DNA from: Mesorhizobium ventifaucium
Lineage (GTDB): Bacteria > Pseudomonadota > Alphaproteobacteria > Rhizobiales > Rhizobiaceae
DNA length: 32,757 nucleotides
Assembly: GCF_935822925.1 (NCBI RefSeq)
Contig: NZ_CAKXZS010000046.1
Coordinates: 18,728-51,484 of the forward strand
Direction of reading: 5' to 3'
Position 1 is the stretch's first letter. Every line of letters starts with the position of its first letter. The position numbers were made by a program, and so were the translations under genes. The notes below the pieces were generated by a model. It searched no databases and was not told where the DNA came from. It was given only the letters and a program-made list of their open reading frames with translations. Positions 23,514-31,754 of this stretch are shown here, piece after piece.

Positions 23514-25043
23514 TTATGCACCGGCCCAATGGCCCTGCGCCTGCCGGCCTTGAGTCTCCGATTGGGGTATGGCGTGCGCCGCGATCGCCTGTTCGCTGAG
23601 ATCTGCCCGGTCGAGTTCGGCGGCGACCGTGCCGTCGCGTATGACCAGCACGCGGTCGGCGAGCCGGATCACCTCGGGAAGCTCGGACGACACGACGACG
23701 ACCGAATGGCCTTCGGCGGCGAGCTCCTCGATCAAATGGTAGATCTCCGCCTTGGCGCCGACATCGATGCCGCGCGTCGGCTCGTCGAACAAAAGGATGC
23801 GCGTTCCCGCCGCCAGCCAGCGGCCGATGATCGCCTTCTGCTGGTTGCCGCCGCTGAACAGTCGGATCGGCCGGTCGAGCAGGAACGGGCGCAAATTGAC
23901 CCGCTTCATCTTCTCGGCCGCGACCCGTTTCAGCCTGCTGTGATCGATGACGCCGTGCGGTGCGAACACGCCCATCGAGGCCAGCGCCATATTGCTGGAG
24001 ATCGACCGCAACGGCACGATGCCTTCGCGCTTGCGCTCCTCCGGCACCAGGCCGATGCCGGCGGCGATGGCGTCGCGCGGATTGGGAAGTTTTACTCCCT
24101 TGCCGTCTATCTCGACCCTGCCCGACGAGGCGCGGTCGGCGCCGGCCAGCAGCCGCAGCAGTTCGGTGCGGCCCGAGCCGACCAGGCCGGCAATGCCCAG
24201 CACCTCACCGCGATGCAAGTCGAACGAGACATCATGGACCTTGGTTGCCGAGGCGAGGCCACGCACGCTCAGCCTGACCTCGCTGGAGGCATGCGAGCGG
24301 TGCTGTTCCTGGGCAAGCTCGCGGCCGACCATCATCGAAACGACGGTCTTTTCCGACACCTGCGCCAGATCAATGGTTTCGACCACGACGCCGTCGCGCA
24401 TGATTGTGGCGCGCTGGCAGATGCCGAACACCTCGTCCAGCTTGTGCGAGACATAGACGACCGCGACACCGTCGCGCGCCAGTCCGGCAATGACTTCGGC
24501 CAGCCGCTCGAACTCGCTCGGGGTCAGGCTCGATGTCGGCTCGTCCATCGCCACGATGCGTGCCCGATCGAGCAGCGCCCGGGCGATCTCGACGATCTGC
24601 CGCTGCGCGACCTTCAGGCTGCCGAGCGGGACTGCCGGATCGATGGTCGGATCGAGGGCGGCAAGGGCTTGCGCAGCGCGGCGCTCCTGCTCGCGCCGTG
24701 CGACGAAGATGCCGCCGCGCGTCAGCGGATGGCCGAGGAACATGTTCTGGGCGACGCTGAGCTGCGGCACCTGCTGCAATTCCTGATGGATCATAGCAAC
24801 GCCCGCGGCGCGGGCGGCGACCGGATTGTTCAGCGCCACCTGTCTGCCGTCGATCAGCACGCTTCCGGCGGTCGGCCTGTAGACCCCCGACAGGATGCGC
24901 AGCAGCGTTGATTTGCCGGCGCCGTTCTCACCGAGCAGGCCATGGATTTCTCCGGCGCCGACTGAAAAGGACACATCCCTCAGCGCCCGCACGGCCGGAA
25001 ACTCCTTGGAAATGCCTTCGAATTGCAGCCGCGCGACAGACAT
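23514..25043 (-). CDS. Ribose-type ABC transporter, double ATPase (second system)
   Basis: The 509-residue protein is an RbsA-type double ATPase. Domain 1 has GENGAGKST (about 40-48), LKVAQRQIVEIARAL and IVAMDEPTSS. Domain 2 has the degenerate GLVGSGRTELLRLL, FSGGNQQKAIIGRW and ILLFDEPTRGIDVG. ATG at 25043 (MSVARLQFEGISKEF) has GGAGAA at about 25058; the longer reading to 25088 lacks family similarity. It is related to, but clearly distinct from, the ATPase at 9603. Confidence 0.93.
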   Translation of the reverse strand: MSVARLQFEGISKEFPAVRALRDVSFSVGAGEIHGLLGENGAGKSTLLRILSGVYRPTAGSVLIDGRQVALNNPVAARAAGVAMIHQELQQVPQLSVAQNMFLGHPLTRGGIFVARREQERRAAQALAALDPTIDPAVPLGSLKVAQRQIVEIARALLDRARIVAMDEPTSSLTPSEFERLAEVIAGLARDGVAVVYVSHKLDEVFGICQRATIMRDGVVVETIDLAQVSEKTVVSMMVGRELAQEQHRSHASSEVRLSVRGLASATKVHDVSFDLHRGEVLGIAGLVGSGRTELLRLLAGADRASSGRVEIDGKGVKLPNPRDAIAAGIGLVPEERKREGIVPLRSISSNMALASMGVFAPHGVIDHSRLKRVAAEKMKRVNLRPFLLDRPIRLFSGGNQQKAIIGRWLAAGTRILLFDEPTRGIDVGAKAEIYHLIEELAAEGHSVVVVSSELPEVIRLADRVLVIRDGTVAAELDRADLSEQAIAAHAIPQSETQGRQAQGHWAGA

Positions 25044-25102
25044 TGGTTCTATTCTCCAGGCAAAGGGCGCCAGCCGAAGGGCCGGCACCCGCGGTCCTGC
25101 CC

Positions 25103-26161
25103 CTAATTGCCCGCCGCCGCGTCCTCGAGCAGCGCCTTGCGCACGGCGTCGCCGGCGCCGGAATAGCGGTCGGCATTGTCCTTGGTGATCAGCGCCTGCG
25201 GCGTGGCGACGACGCGCGGCAGCTTCTGCCCGGCCACCAGTCGCAACGCCGATTCCAGCGCCACCTCGCCGGTCAGCACCGGGAAACTATCGACGGTGCC
25301 GGTCAGCTCGCCGGCGCGGATCGAGGCATAGGCGTCGGAGATGCCGTCGGTGCCGAAGACGGCGACCTTGTCCTGCAAGCCGGCGGCCTTGACCGCCTCG
25401 ACGATGCCCAGCGCCATGCCGTCATTGTTGGCATAGAAGCCGATCAGGTCGGGGTGCTGCTGCAGGATGTTGGTGGCTGCGTCGTAGGACGTCTGGCGAT
25501 CCCAGTTGCCGGGCACGCTGGCGACGACCTCGAACTTGCCGGCTTCGGTGATCGTGGTCTTGAAGCCATCGGTGCGCTGGACGGCGGCATAGACGCCGGC
25601 CTGGCCTTCGACGATGGCGACCTTGCCGCCATCCGGCCGGTTTTTGATGAACCATTTGGCGACGCGGACGCCATTGTCGCGCTGGACATTGCCGACATAG
25701 TGCTCAGCCTGCGGGATGACCGCGTCATTGACGTTGACCACCGGCACGTTGGCGGCCCTGGCCTGTTCCATGATCGGCTGCAGGTTGGAGTCGGTCTGCG
25801 GCGAGACGAGCAGCACGTTGTAGCCCTGGGTGACCAGGCCTTCGGCTATGGTGAGCTGGCCGAGCTGGTCGCCCTCGCTCTGCGCCGCCTGGTAGACGAC
25901 CGGCACGCCGACGCGATCGCCGAACGACTTGTAGCCCTCACCCAGCGAGCGCCAGTATTCGTTGGTAAGCGTCTTGGAGACGGCGCCCGCCCTGGTGCCG
26001 TCGGGCAGCTTGGGAAACGCGCCGAACTTGGCCTCGAGCTGCGACCAGTCGATGCGGTCCTTCTCGGTGTCGGAATTGAGCGGCGCGAGGTCGGTCGAAA
26101 AGGCCGAGCCGATGGACAGCGCCATCAGCGCAGCGGTGGCGGTGGCAAGCAGAAATTTCAT
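25103..26161 (-). CDS. Sugar-binding protein of the second ABC system
   Basis: The 352-residue periplasmic binding protein starts MKFLLATATAALMALSIGSA, a typical signal peptide. The Peripla_BP_4 fold follows, with GYNVLLVSPQTDSNLQPIME, NVPVVNVNDAVI and YANNDGMALGIVEAVKAAGL. It has an extra 40-residue N-terminal segment (TDLAPLNSDTEKDRIDWSQL) compared with RbsB, a sub-branch feature. ATG at 26161 has GGGAGGAAA. The ligand is probably the substrate of the isomerase and kinase in the same operon. Confidence 0.92.
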   Translation of the reverse strand: MKFLLATATAALMALSIGSAFSTDLAPLNSDTEKDRIDWSQLEAKFGAFPKLPDGTRAGAVSKTLTNEYWRSLGEGYKSFGDRVGVPVVYQAAQSEGDQLGQLTIAEGLVTQGYNVLLVSPQTDSNLQPIMEQARAANVPVVNVNDAVIPQAEHYVGNVQRDNGVRVAKWFIKNRPDGGKVAIVEGQAGVYAAVQRTDGFKTTITEAGKFEVVASVPGNWDRQTSYDAATNILQQHPDLIGFYANNDGMALGIVEAVKAAGLQDKVAVFGTDGISDAYASIRAGELTGTVDSFPVLTGEVALESALRLVAGQKLPRVVATPQALITKDNADRYSGAGDAVRKALLEDAAAGN

Positions 26162-26196
26162 GGTCTTTCCTCCCTTGGTTGAAAACGGCGCCGGCC

Positions 26197-27186
26197 TCAG
26201 CTGTCCGGCCCGAGCATGGCTTCCTGGATGATGGCTTGCGACGCGACCGCATCCTGGCGGTCGATGGCGGTGGACAGGCGGTTGTCCCTTTCCAACCGAT
26301 CGACGACGCGCAGCATGCGCTTGACGGTGGCGATGTTGACTTCGCATTCGTGGACCGGATCGAGCCCGGTCATGTCGGGGAACGTGTCGAAGTAGATGGC
26401 GCCGGCGTAGCCGTCGCGGCGGATCTGTCGGAGCAACTCGATCGTCTGCAGCGTATGCACCGCACCGACCATCAGGCCGTCGTCACGCTTGGCGTAGCCG
26501 TCGTTGAGATGCACGCCCAAGAGCTTGCTGTGGCGCGCCACAAGTGCTGCGGCAAAAGCCGGCTGCTCGTCGGCATAGAGCACATGGGCAAAATCGAGCG
26601 TCACGCCGAGATTGGGCAGGCCGATATCGCGGATCGCCAGCAAAGTTGTCGCCGCGTCGGGCATCAGGCTGTAGGAACGCGGCTCGTTGGGCTTGTACTC
26701 CAGGCTGATCTGGCAGTCGGGATCATGCACTGCCACTTCACGAATCCCATATATTTCGTGTTGCCACAGCGTCGCGTAATCGGCCTGGAAGGTATAGTCG
26801 AAGCCATCCTGCCCGAGCCACAGCGTCATCAGATTGGCGCCCGCCTCACGCGCGGCGTCGATGCCCGCCTTGGTCAGGTCGATGGCTTCGCGGCGAACTG
26901 CCGGATCCGGATTGGTGAAGGCGCCGAGCTTGAAGGCCGGATTGGAGTAGTAGCGCATGGCGAAACCGTTGATGGAAAGCCCGAGATCACCGAGTTGTCG
27001 CGCCATTTCTGCGGGTTTTTCATCGACATGATCGGGAAAGTTGAGGTCAAGGTCGGTCAGTCCCGCAACTTTCGCCGCCCGCGCCGCCATCTGCAGCATG
27101 GACGGCTTGCCGACAAGGTCCGGCCATTCAGCCTGCGGCCGCGAGGCAAAGGAATTCAGGCGTGTGGCGAAACGATTGGCTGTCAT
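26197..27186 (-). CDS. Sugar (phosphate) isomerase/epimerase, TIM barrel
   Basis: The 329-residue protein is a xylose-isomerase-like TIM barrel (AP_endonuc_2 superfamily). Metal-binding positions are suggested by QISLEYKP (Glu), GVTLDFAHVLYADEQ (Asp, His), LGVHLNDGYAKRDDGL (His, Asp) and AIYFDTFPD. It probably isomerises or epimerises the imported sugar before the kinase acts. ATG at 27186 with AAAGGG 8 nt before it is chosen; ATG at 27207 would add 7 residues. It is the first gene of the operon. The exact sugar cannot be read from the sequence. Confidence 0.85.
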   Translation of the reverse strand: MTANRFATRLNSFASRPQAEWPDLVGKPSMLQMAARAAKVAGLTDLDLNFPDHVDEKPAEMARQLGDLGLSINGFAMRYYSNPAFKLGAFTNPDPAVRREAIDLTKAGIDAAREAGANLMTLWLGQDGFDYTFQADYATLWQHEIYGIREVAVHDPDCQISLEYKPNEPRSYSLMPDAATTLLAIRDIGLPNLGVTLDFAHVLYADEQPAFAAALVARHSKLLGVHLNDGYAKRDDGLMVGAVHTLQTIELLRQIRRDGYAGAIYFDTFPDMTGLDPVHECEVNIATVKRMLRVVDRLERDNRLSTAIDRQDAVASQAIIQEAMLGPDS

Positions 27187-27207
27187 GGATGACCCTTTGG
27201 TGGACAT

Positions 27208-27239
27208 AACTTCACATATGTACGAAAATTTGTAAAGTT
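27208..27239. promoter_or_regulatory. Candidate RpiR operator before the sugar operon
   Basis: AACTTCAC and GTAAAGTT form an 8-bp inverted repeat (one mismatch) with a 16-bp AT-rich spacer. This is close to the start of the first operon gene, in an otherwise GC-rich region. Confidence 0.45.
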
Positions 27240-27566
27240 CTTATTTGAGAGTACTCCATGCCCGCCAGAACGGCGGGGTTGCCGCAGTGCGCGCATCGGA
27301 GGTCGGGAAGGAAGGCGGACTGCCGACTGGTAATTTTTCAGCCCGCGTCCACGCAGCTCGCAGCCGAGGCTACCGGTTTCGGAAAAACGGTAACAACGCA
27401 CCTGCAGCAGTTCCCCCACACCTATCAAGCGCTCTATTTCGAGCCGCACAGCGGTCGCTTGTTGCCTCGTCCAGCGCTGATTGTAACCATGTACCCGCCG
27501 CACTTGCGTCTTGCGCGCCAATTGATCATCCTCGCGGGAGTTGCACCGCGGCCGGGGGGTTCGCAC
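27240..27566. other. Divergent intergenic region, no gene seen
   Basis: The 327 bp separate the sugar operon from the lipid operon and must hold the promoter of the latter. A loose dyad TACCG/CGGTA occurs around 27370-27393. The plus frame is open from 27258 but its translation (Arg, Gln, His rich, no fold motif) does not look like protein. No clear -35/-10 pair was found. Confidence 0.5.
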
Positions 27567-28169
27567 ATGCCGACGCTTTATGCGCTGAAACCGGCCTTCC
27601 AGGCCAGGCTGCGGCCGCTCGCCGACCGGCTGGCCGGGGCCGGCGTCACCGCCAACCAGATCACGCTGCTGGCTGCCGCCCTGTCGGTTGCCACCGGCGT
27701 TGTGGTCGCGGCCCTTGCCGGCCATCGCGCGGTCTTCCTGCTGATGCCGGTGGTGCTGTTTGCGCGCATGGCGCTCAACGCCATCGACGGGATGCTGGCG
27801 CGGGAACATGGCCAGGCCTCAAAACTCGGCATGTATCTAAACGAGCTCTGCGACGCCATCTCCGACCTGGCACTGATCCTGGCCTTTGCCGTCATCTTCC
27901 CAGCCTGGGGCGTCGTCACCTTTGCCGTCGCGGCGGTGCTTGTGGAGTTCGCCGGCGTGCTCGGCATCGCGGCGGGCGCGGGACGCAATTATGCCGGGCC
28001 GTTCGGCAAGAGCGATCGGGCGCTGGCGCTCGGCATCGTCGCCGTCCTCGTCGCCTGCGGCCTGTGGTTGGACGCGATCACGCCGTTTGTGTTTCCGGCA
28101 ATGGCTACACTCTCGCTGGTGACCGCCATCAACCGGATACGCAGCGGCCTTAACGGGAGCGGCGACTGA
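27567..28169 (+). CDS. ynbA: CDP-alcohol phosphatidyltransferase, YnbA-like
   Basis: The 200-residue membrane enzyme belongs to the CDP-alcohol phosphatidyltransferase family, which transfers a phosphatidyl group from CDP-diacylglycerol to an alcohol. Several hydrophobic helices follow the motif at 71-96, NAIDGMLAREHG... with Asp74, Gly75, Ala78, Arg79, Gly88 and Asp96. The first and third Asp of the classical pattern are Asn71 and Asn92. Length equals E. coli YnbA, which I recall as about 201 residues. ATG at 27567 has GGGGGG before it. It opens the lipid operon. The acceptor alcohol is unknown. Confidence 0.85.
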   Translation: MPTLYALKPAFQARLRPLADRLAGAGVTANQITLLAAALSVATGVVVAALAGHRAVFLLMPVVLFARMALNAIDGMLAREHGQASKLGMYLNELCDAISDLALILAFAVIFPAWGVVTFAVAAVLVEFAGVLGIAAGAGRNYAGPFGKSDRALALGIVAVLVACGLWLDAITPFVFPAMATLSLVTAINRIRSGLNGSGD

Positions 28170-28199
28170 AATTCCTGTCGCATCCGCCTGGGGAAAAAC

Positions 28200-29981
28200 A
28201 TGCTTCATGAACCGACGATTGCTGCTGCCGCAGTTGAGCAGCGGGTGGCGCAGGAGCGCACCTTCCGCACCCATGACGGCACCGAGATCTTCTACCGCTA
28301 TTGGCCAGCGGCCGGGCAACCCGCCAGGGGCGCGGTCGTGCTGTTCCACCGCGGCCACGAGCATGGCGGCCGCATGGCGCATCTGGTCGACGAACTCGAT
28401 ATGCCCGGCCACGCCTTCTACGCCTGGGACGCGCGCGGCAATGGCCGCTCGGCCGGCGAGCGCGGCTATGCGCCGTCCTTTGCCGCACTTGTGCGCGACA
28501 TCGATTGTTTGGTGCGCGAGATCGGCAAAGACGGTTTTTCCCAGCGCGACATCGGGCTGATCGCGCAATCTTTCGGCGCGGTGCTCGCCGCCGCCTGGGT
28601 GCATGATTATGCACCGCAAATTCGCGCTTTGGTGCTGGCCTCGCCGGCCTTCTCGGTCAAGCTCTACGTGCCTTTCGCCAAGCAAGGCATTGCGCTGTGG
28701 CAGAAGATCAAGGGGCGCTTCTTCGTCAATTCCTACGTCAAGGCCAAGTTCCTGACGCATGATCCCGAGCGCATTGCCTCCTTCGAGGCCGATCCGCTGA
28801 TCACGCGGCCGATCGCTTCCAACATCCTGGTCGAGCTCTACGACCACGCCGCGCGCATCGTGTCGGATGCCCGCGCCATCACCGTGCCGACGCAATTGCT
28901 GATCTCCGGCAGCGACTGGGTTGTGCGGCATGGACCGCAGCACGAATTCTTCGTCAATCTCGCCAGCCCAGCCAAGGAGCGGCATGTGCTGCCCGGCTTC
29001 TTCCACGACACGCTGGGCGAGCGCGACCGCCGCAAGGCACTCGACCTGATCAAGCCGTTCCTGGAAAGACAGTTCGCGACGCCACAGAAGTCCGTCGAAC
29101 TGACCGCGGCAGACCGCGCCGGCTACACGCGCGACGAGGCCGACCGGCTGGCCTCGCCGCTCGCTTTGCTGTCACCGAAGGGCCTCTACTGGGCTATGAG
29201 CCGCGCCTCGATCCGCGTGGGTGCCTGGCTGTCGTCAGGCATGAAGACCGGGATTGCCACCGGGTTCGATTCCGGCTCGACGCTTGACTATGTCTACGAG
29301 AACCAGGCGCGGGGCACCGGTCCGCTCGGCCGCATGATCGACCGCACCTTTCTCGACGCCATCGGCTGGCGCGGCATCCGCCAGCGCAAGCTGCATCTCG
29401 AAGAGCTGATCGGCAGCGCCACTGGGACACTGAAGGCCGCCGGCCGCACGGTCCACATCGTCGATATCGCTGCCGGCCACGGCCGCTACGTGCTCGACGC
29501 CGTCGCCAAATGCACCGAGCCGCCGGCCAGCGTGCGGCTGCAGGACTTCTCCGTGCTCAACGTTTCGCTCGGCTGCAAGCTGATCGCCGAGCGGCACCTG
29601 CCGACCAGCGTATCGTTCCACCAGGCCGACGCCTTCGACGCCGAGATGCTTTCCGGGCTCGATCCAGCGCCGGACCTGGCCATCATCTCCGGGCTCTACG
29701 AATTGTTTTCCGACAACGCCATGATCATCCGCTCGCTCGGCGGGCTGGCCAAGGCGATGCAGACCGGCAGCCTGCTTCTCTACACCAACCAGCCCTGGCA
29801 TCCGCAGCTCGAAATGATAGCGCGCAGCCTGACCTCGCATCGCGGCGGCCAGGCCTGGGTGATGCGCCGGCGCACGCAAGGCGAGATGGACCAGCTGGTG
29901 GCAGCGGCCGGCTTCGAGAAGCTCGACCAGCGCATCGACCAGTGGGGCATCTTCACCGTTTCGGTCGCGCGGCGCGTCTGA
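28200..29981 (+). CDS. ynbC: Alpha/beta hydrolase-methyltransferase fusion, YnbC-like
   Basis: The 593-residue protein joins two enzymes. Residues 20-290 are an alpha/beta hydrolase of the serine aminopeptidase/monoglyceride lipase type: FHRGHEHGGR near 49, FYAWDARGNGRS near 73, nucleophile Ser124 in LIAQSFGAV, Asp239 in SGSDWV and His269 in GFFHDTLG. The usual Gly before the nucleophile is Ala. Residues 345-593 are a class I SAM methyltransferase with motif I VDIAAGHGRY (421-430), QADAFDAEML and LYELFSDN. No signal or membrane segment is seen. Size and architecture match E. coli YnbC. It may cleave and methylate lipid intermediates; the substrate is unknown. It starts 30 bp after ynbA. Confidence 0.85.
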   Translation: MLHEPTIAAAAVEQRVAQERTFRTHDGTEIFYRYWPAAGQPARGAVVLFHRGHEHGGRMAHLVDELDMPGHAFYAWDARGNGRSAGERGYAPSFAALVRDIDCLVREIGKDGFSQRDIGLIAQSFGAVLAAAWVHDYAPQIRALVLASPAFSVKLYVPFAKQGIALWQKIKGRFFVNSYVKAKFLTHDPERIASFEADPLITRPIASNILVELYDHAARIVSDARAITVPTQLLISGSDWVVRHGPQHEFFVNLASPAKERHVLPGFFHDTLGERDRRKALDLIKPFLERQFATPQKSVELTAADRAGYTRDEADRLASPLALLSPKGLYWAMSRASIRVGAWLSSGMKTGIATGFDSGSTLDYVYENQARGTGPLGRMIDRTFLDAIGWRGIRQRKLHLEELIGSATGTLKAAGRTVHIVDIAAGHGRYVLDAVAKCTEPPASVRLQDFSVLNVSLGCKLIAERHLPTSVSFHQADAFDAEMLSGLDPAPDLAIISGLYELFSDNAMIIRSLGGLAKAMQTGSLLLYTNQPWHPQLEMIARSLTSHRGGQAWVMRRRTQGEMDQLVAAAGFEKLDQRIDQWGIFTVSVARRV

Positions 29982-29983
29982 GC

Positions 29984-31321
29984 ATGGTTTTACCTGTCCT
30001 TGGTCCTGCCGCGGCCCCTGACCTTTCTGCGCACGAGCCGTACGCCGGAATCGTGCTGCGAGCAGCCTTGTGGCTGGCGTTTCTGGCGCCGTTCTTCTAC
30101 GCGACCTATGGCTTCGCCAACTGGCTGGCGTCGCAGCGCGACGATGTCGGCAGCATCGTCTTTGCCTGGGAGCGCGGCATCCCGTTCATCGCCTGGACGA
30201 TCGTGCCCTACTGGTCGATCAACCTGTTCTACGGCCTGTCGCTGCTGTTGAACGATACCAAGCGCGGCGTCGACCGTCTTGCCGGCCGCTATCTCACGGC
30301 GCAATTGGTCGCCGTCGGCTGTTTCATCCTGTTCCCGCTGACGGCGACCTTCGTGCGGCCGCAGACATCCGCCCTGCCAGGCTTCATGTTCGCGGTGCTC
30401 GGCGGCTTCGACAAGCCGTTCAACCAGGCGCCGTCACTGCACATCGCGCTGCTGGTCATCATCTGGGATCAATGGCGCAATCGGCTCAAAGGCATGGCCG
30501 GCGTCGTCTGGCATGCCTGGTGTTTGCTGATCGGCGCCTCGGTGCTGACGACGTGGCAGCACCATGTCATCGATATCCCGACCGGCGCTTTGCTCGGCTT
30601 TTTCGCCCTGTGGCTGTTTCCGCGCAACGGCGAATTGCCGTTCGCCGGCTTCCGGCTGACCGCTGATGCCAGCGCGCGGCGGCTGGCCCTGTTCTACGCG
30701 CTGGTCGCAGCGCTTGCGCTGGCCGGCGCCGTTGCCGGCGCCTTCGTCTCGGCGCTGTGGCTCATCCTGCTGTGGCCGACGCTGGCGCTGGCCATCGTTG
30801 CCTTCGCCTATGCCGGAGCCGGCGCCAAAGTGTTCCAGAAAACGGCCGACGGCAGCGTCTCGCTGGCCAGCCGTGTTTTGCTGCTGCCCCACCGGCTTGG
30901 CGCCAGGATCAATGCATGGATATGGACGCGCAAGCTGCCACCGCATGTTGCCATTGCCGGCGGTGTCTTCCTCGGCCGCTTTCCCACCGTCGCGGAGGCC
31001 GGCGCCTTCGGCACGGTGATCGACCTTGCCGGCGAGCTGGAGCGGCCGCGCGGCGTCACCTGCCGCTGGACGGCTGTCGCCATGGTCGATCTTTTGCCGC
31101 CCTCGCCAACGGCGCAAGCGCAAGCGGTGGCGGCGATCGAGGGCGCGCGCAGCCACGGCACGGTCCTTGTCTGCTGCGCGCTCGGCTTCCAGCGCAGCGC
31201 CGGCGCCGTCGCCGCATGGCTGGTTGCCACAGGCCGCTCGCCAACGCTGGCGCAGGCGCACGCGCGGCTCGCCGCATCGGGCCGGCCGGTGCTTCGGATC
31301 GCGATGGACGAGCCGGCATGA
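29984..31321 (+). CDS. ynbD: PAP2-dual-specificity phosphatase fusion, YnbD-like
   Basis: The 445-residue membrane protein has about seven hydrophobic segments and two phosphatase parts. The PAP2-like part (about 75-215) has PSLHIAL with Ser151 and His153 and TWQHHVIDIPTG with His194 and Asp197, a phosphatidic-acid phosphatase pattern. The C-terminal part (325-445) is a dual-specificity phosphatase with CCALGFQRSAG: Cys398, Arg404. The usual His before the catalytic Cys is Cys397. ATG at 29984 is 2 nt after the previous stop. The longer open reading back to 29510 overlaps ynbC and is rejected. It resembles YnbD of E. coli and probably removes phosphate from a lipid or lipid precursor. Confidence 0.85.
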   Translation: MVLPVLGPAAAPDLSAHEPYAGIVLRAALWLAFLAPFFYATYGFANWLASQRDDVGSIVFAWERGIPFIAWTIVPYWSINLFYGLSLLLNDTKRGVDRLAGRYLTAQLVAVGCFILFPLTATFVRPQTSALPGFMFAVLGGFDKPFNQAPSLHIALLVIIWDQWRNRLKGMAGVVWHAWCLLIGASVLTTWQHHVIDIPTGALLGFFALWLFPRNGELPFAGFRLTADASARRLALFYALVAALALAGAVAGAFVSALWLILLWPTLALAIVAFAYAGAGAKVFQKTADGSVSLASRVLLLPHRLGARINAWIWTRKLPPHVAIAGGVFLGRFPTVAEAGAFGTVIDLAGELERPRGVTCRWTAVAMVDLLPPSPTAQAQAVAAIEGARSHGTVLVCCALGFQRSAGAVAAWLVATGRSPTLAQAHARLAASGRPVLRIAMDEPA

Positions 31322-31746
31322 GTGCCCATCGAGACCAAGCCGAAGCGTTCGCCGCCCGGCTGATGACGCAGGCGGTGTGGCCGCTGTTTTTGGTGCTGGC
31401 CGCGTTGGCGGCCGCGCCGGTCATTGCCGTGGCAGCGCAGCCACAGGCGACGACGCTGGCGGCAGCGGCCTGGCTGGTCGTGGTAGCGAGCGGCGTGGTC
31501 GCTCTCGCCGTCTCGGCCCTGCTTGTCTTCGACGCGTTGCTGTTCTGGCTGATGGCGAGCCACATCAGCGAGGCCGCCGGCGGTGCCTCGGTCGACGACG
31601 TGCTGGCGCGCATGCGCGTCAAACCGGCCGCTGCCGGCATCCGCTCGCTCGACCGGCGCATCGCGGGCACGCAACGCCTGCTGATGAAGCAGCGCATCGC
31701 GCTCGGCCTGTTCGTGGCGGCGTCCCTCGTCGCCTTGTCTTTGTGA
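31318..31746 (+). CDS. Small membrane protein of the lipid operon
   Basis: The 142-residue protein has three hydrophobic segments (WPLFLVLAALAAAPVIAVAA, a second from AAAAWLVVVASGVVALAVSA, and ALGLFVAASLVALSL at the C-terminus) and a basic soluble loop (VDDVLARMRVKPAAAGIRSL). No enzyme motif is seen. ATG at 31318 overlaps the previous stop as ATGA. It may help anchor or assemble the enzymes around it; that is inferred only from position. Confidence 0.8.
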   Translation: MSAHRDQAEAFAARLMTQAVWPLFLVLAALAAAPVIAVAAQPQATTLAAAAWLVVVASGVVALAVSALLVFDALLFWLMASHISEAAGGASVDDVLARMRVKPAAAGIRSLDRRIAGTQRLLMKQRIALGLFVAASLVALSL

Positions 31747-31754
31747 GCCCGACG

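Noticed and set aside
31026..31754. N-terminal extension of the acyltransferase
   Set aside because: It overlaps two well-supported genes in another frame; the family starts at the equivalent of 31755.
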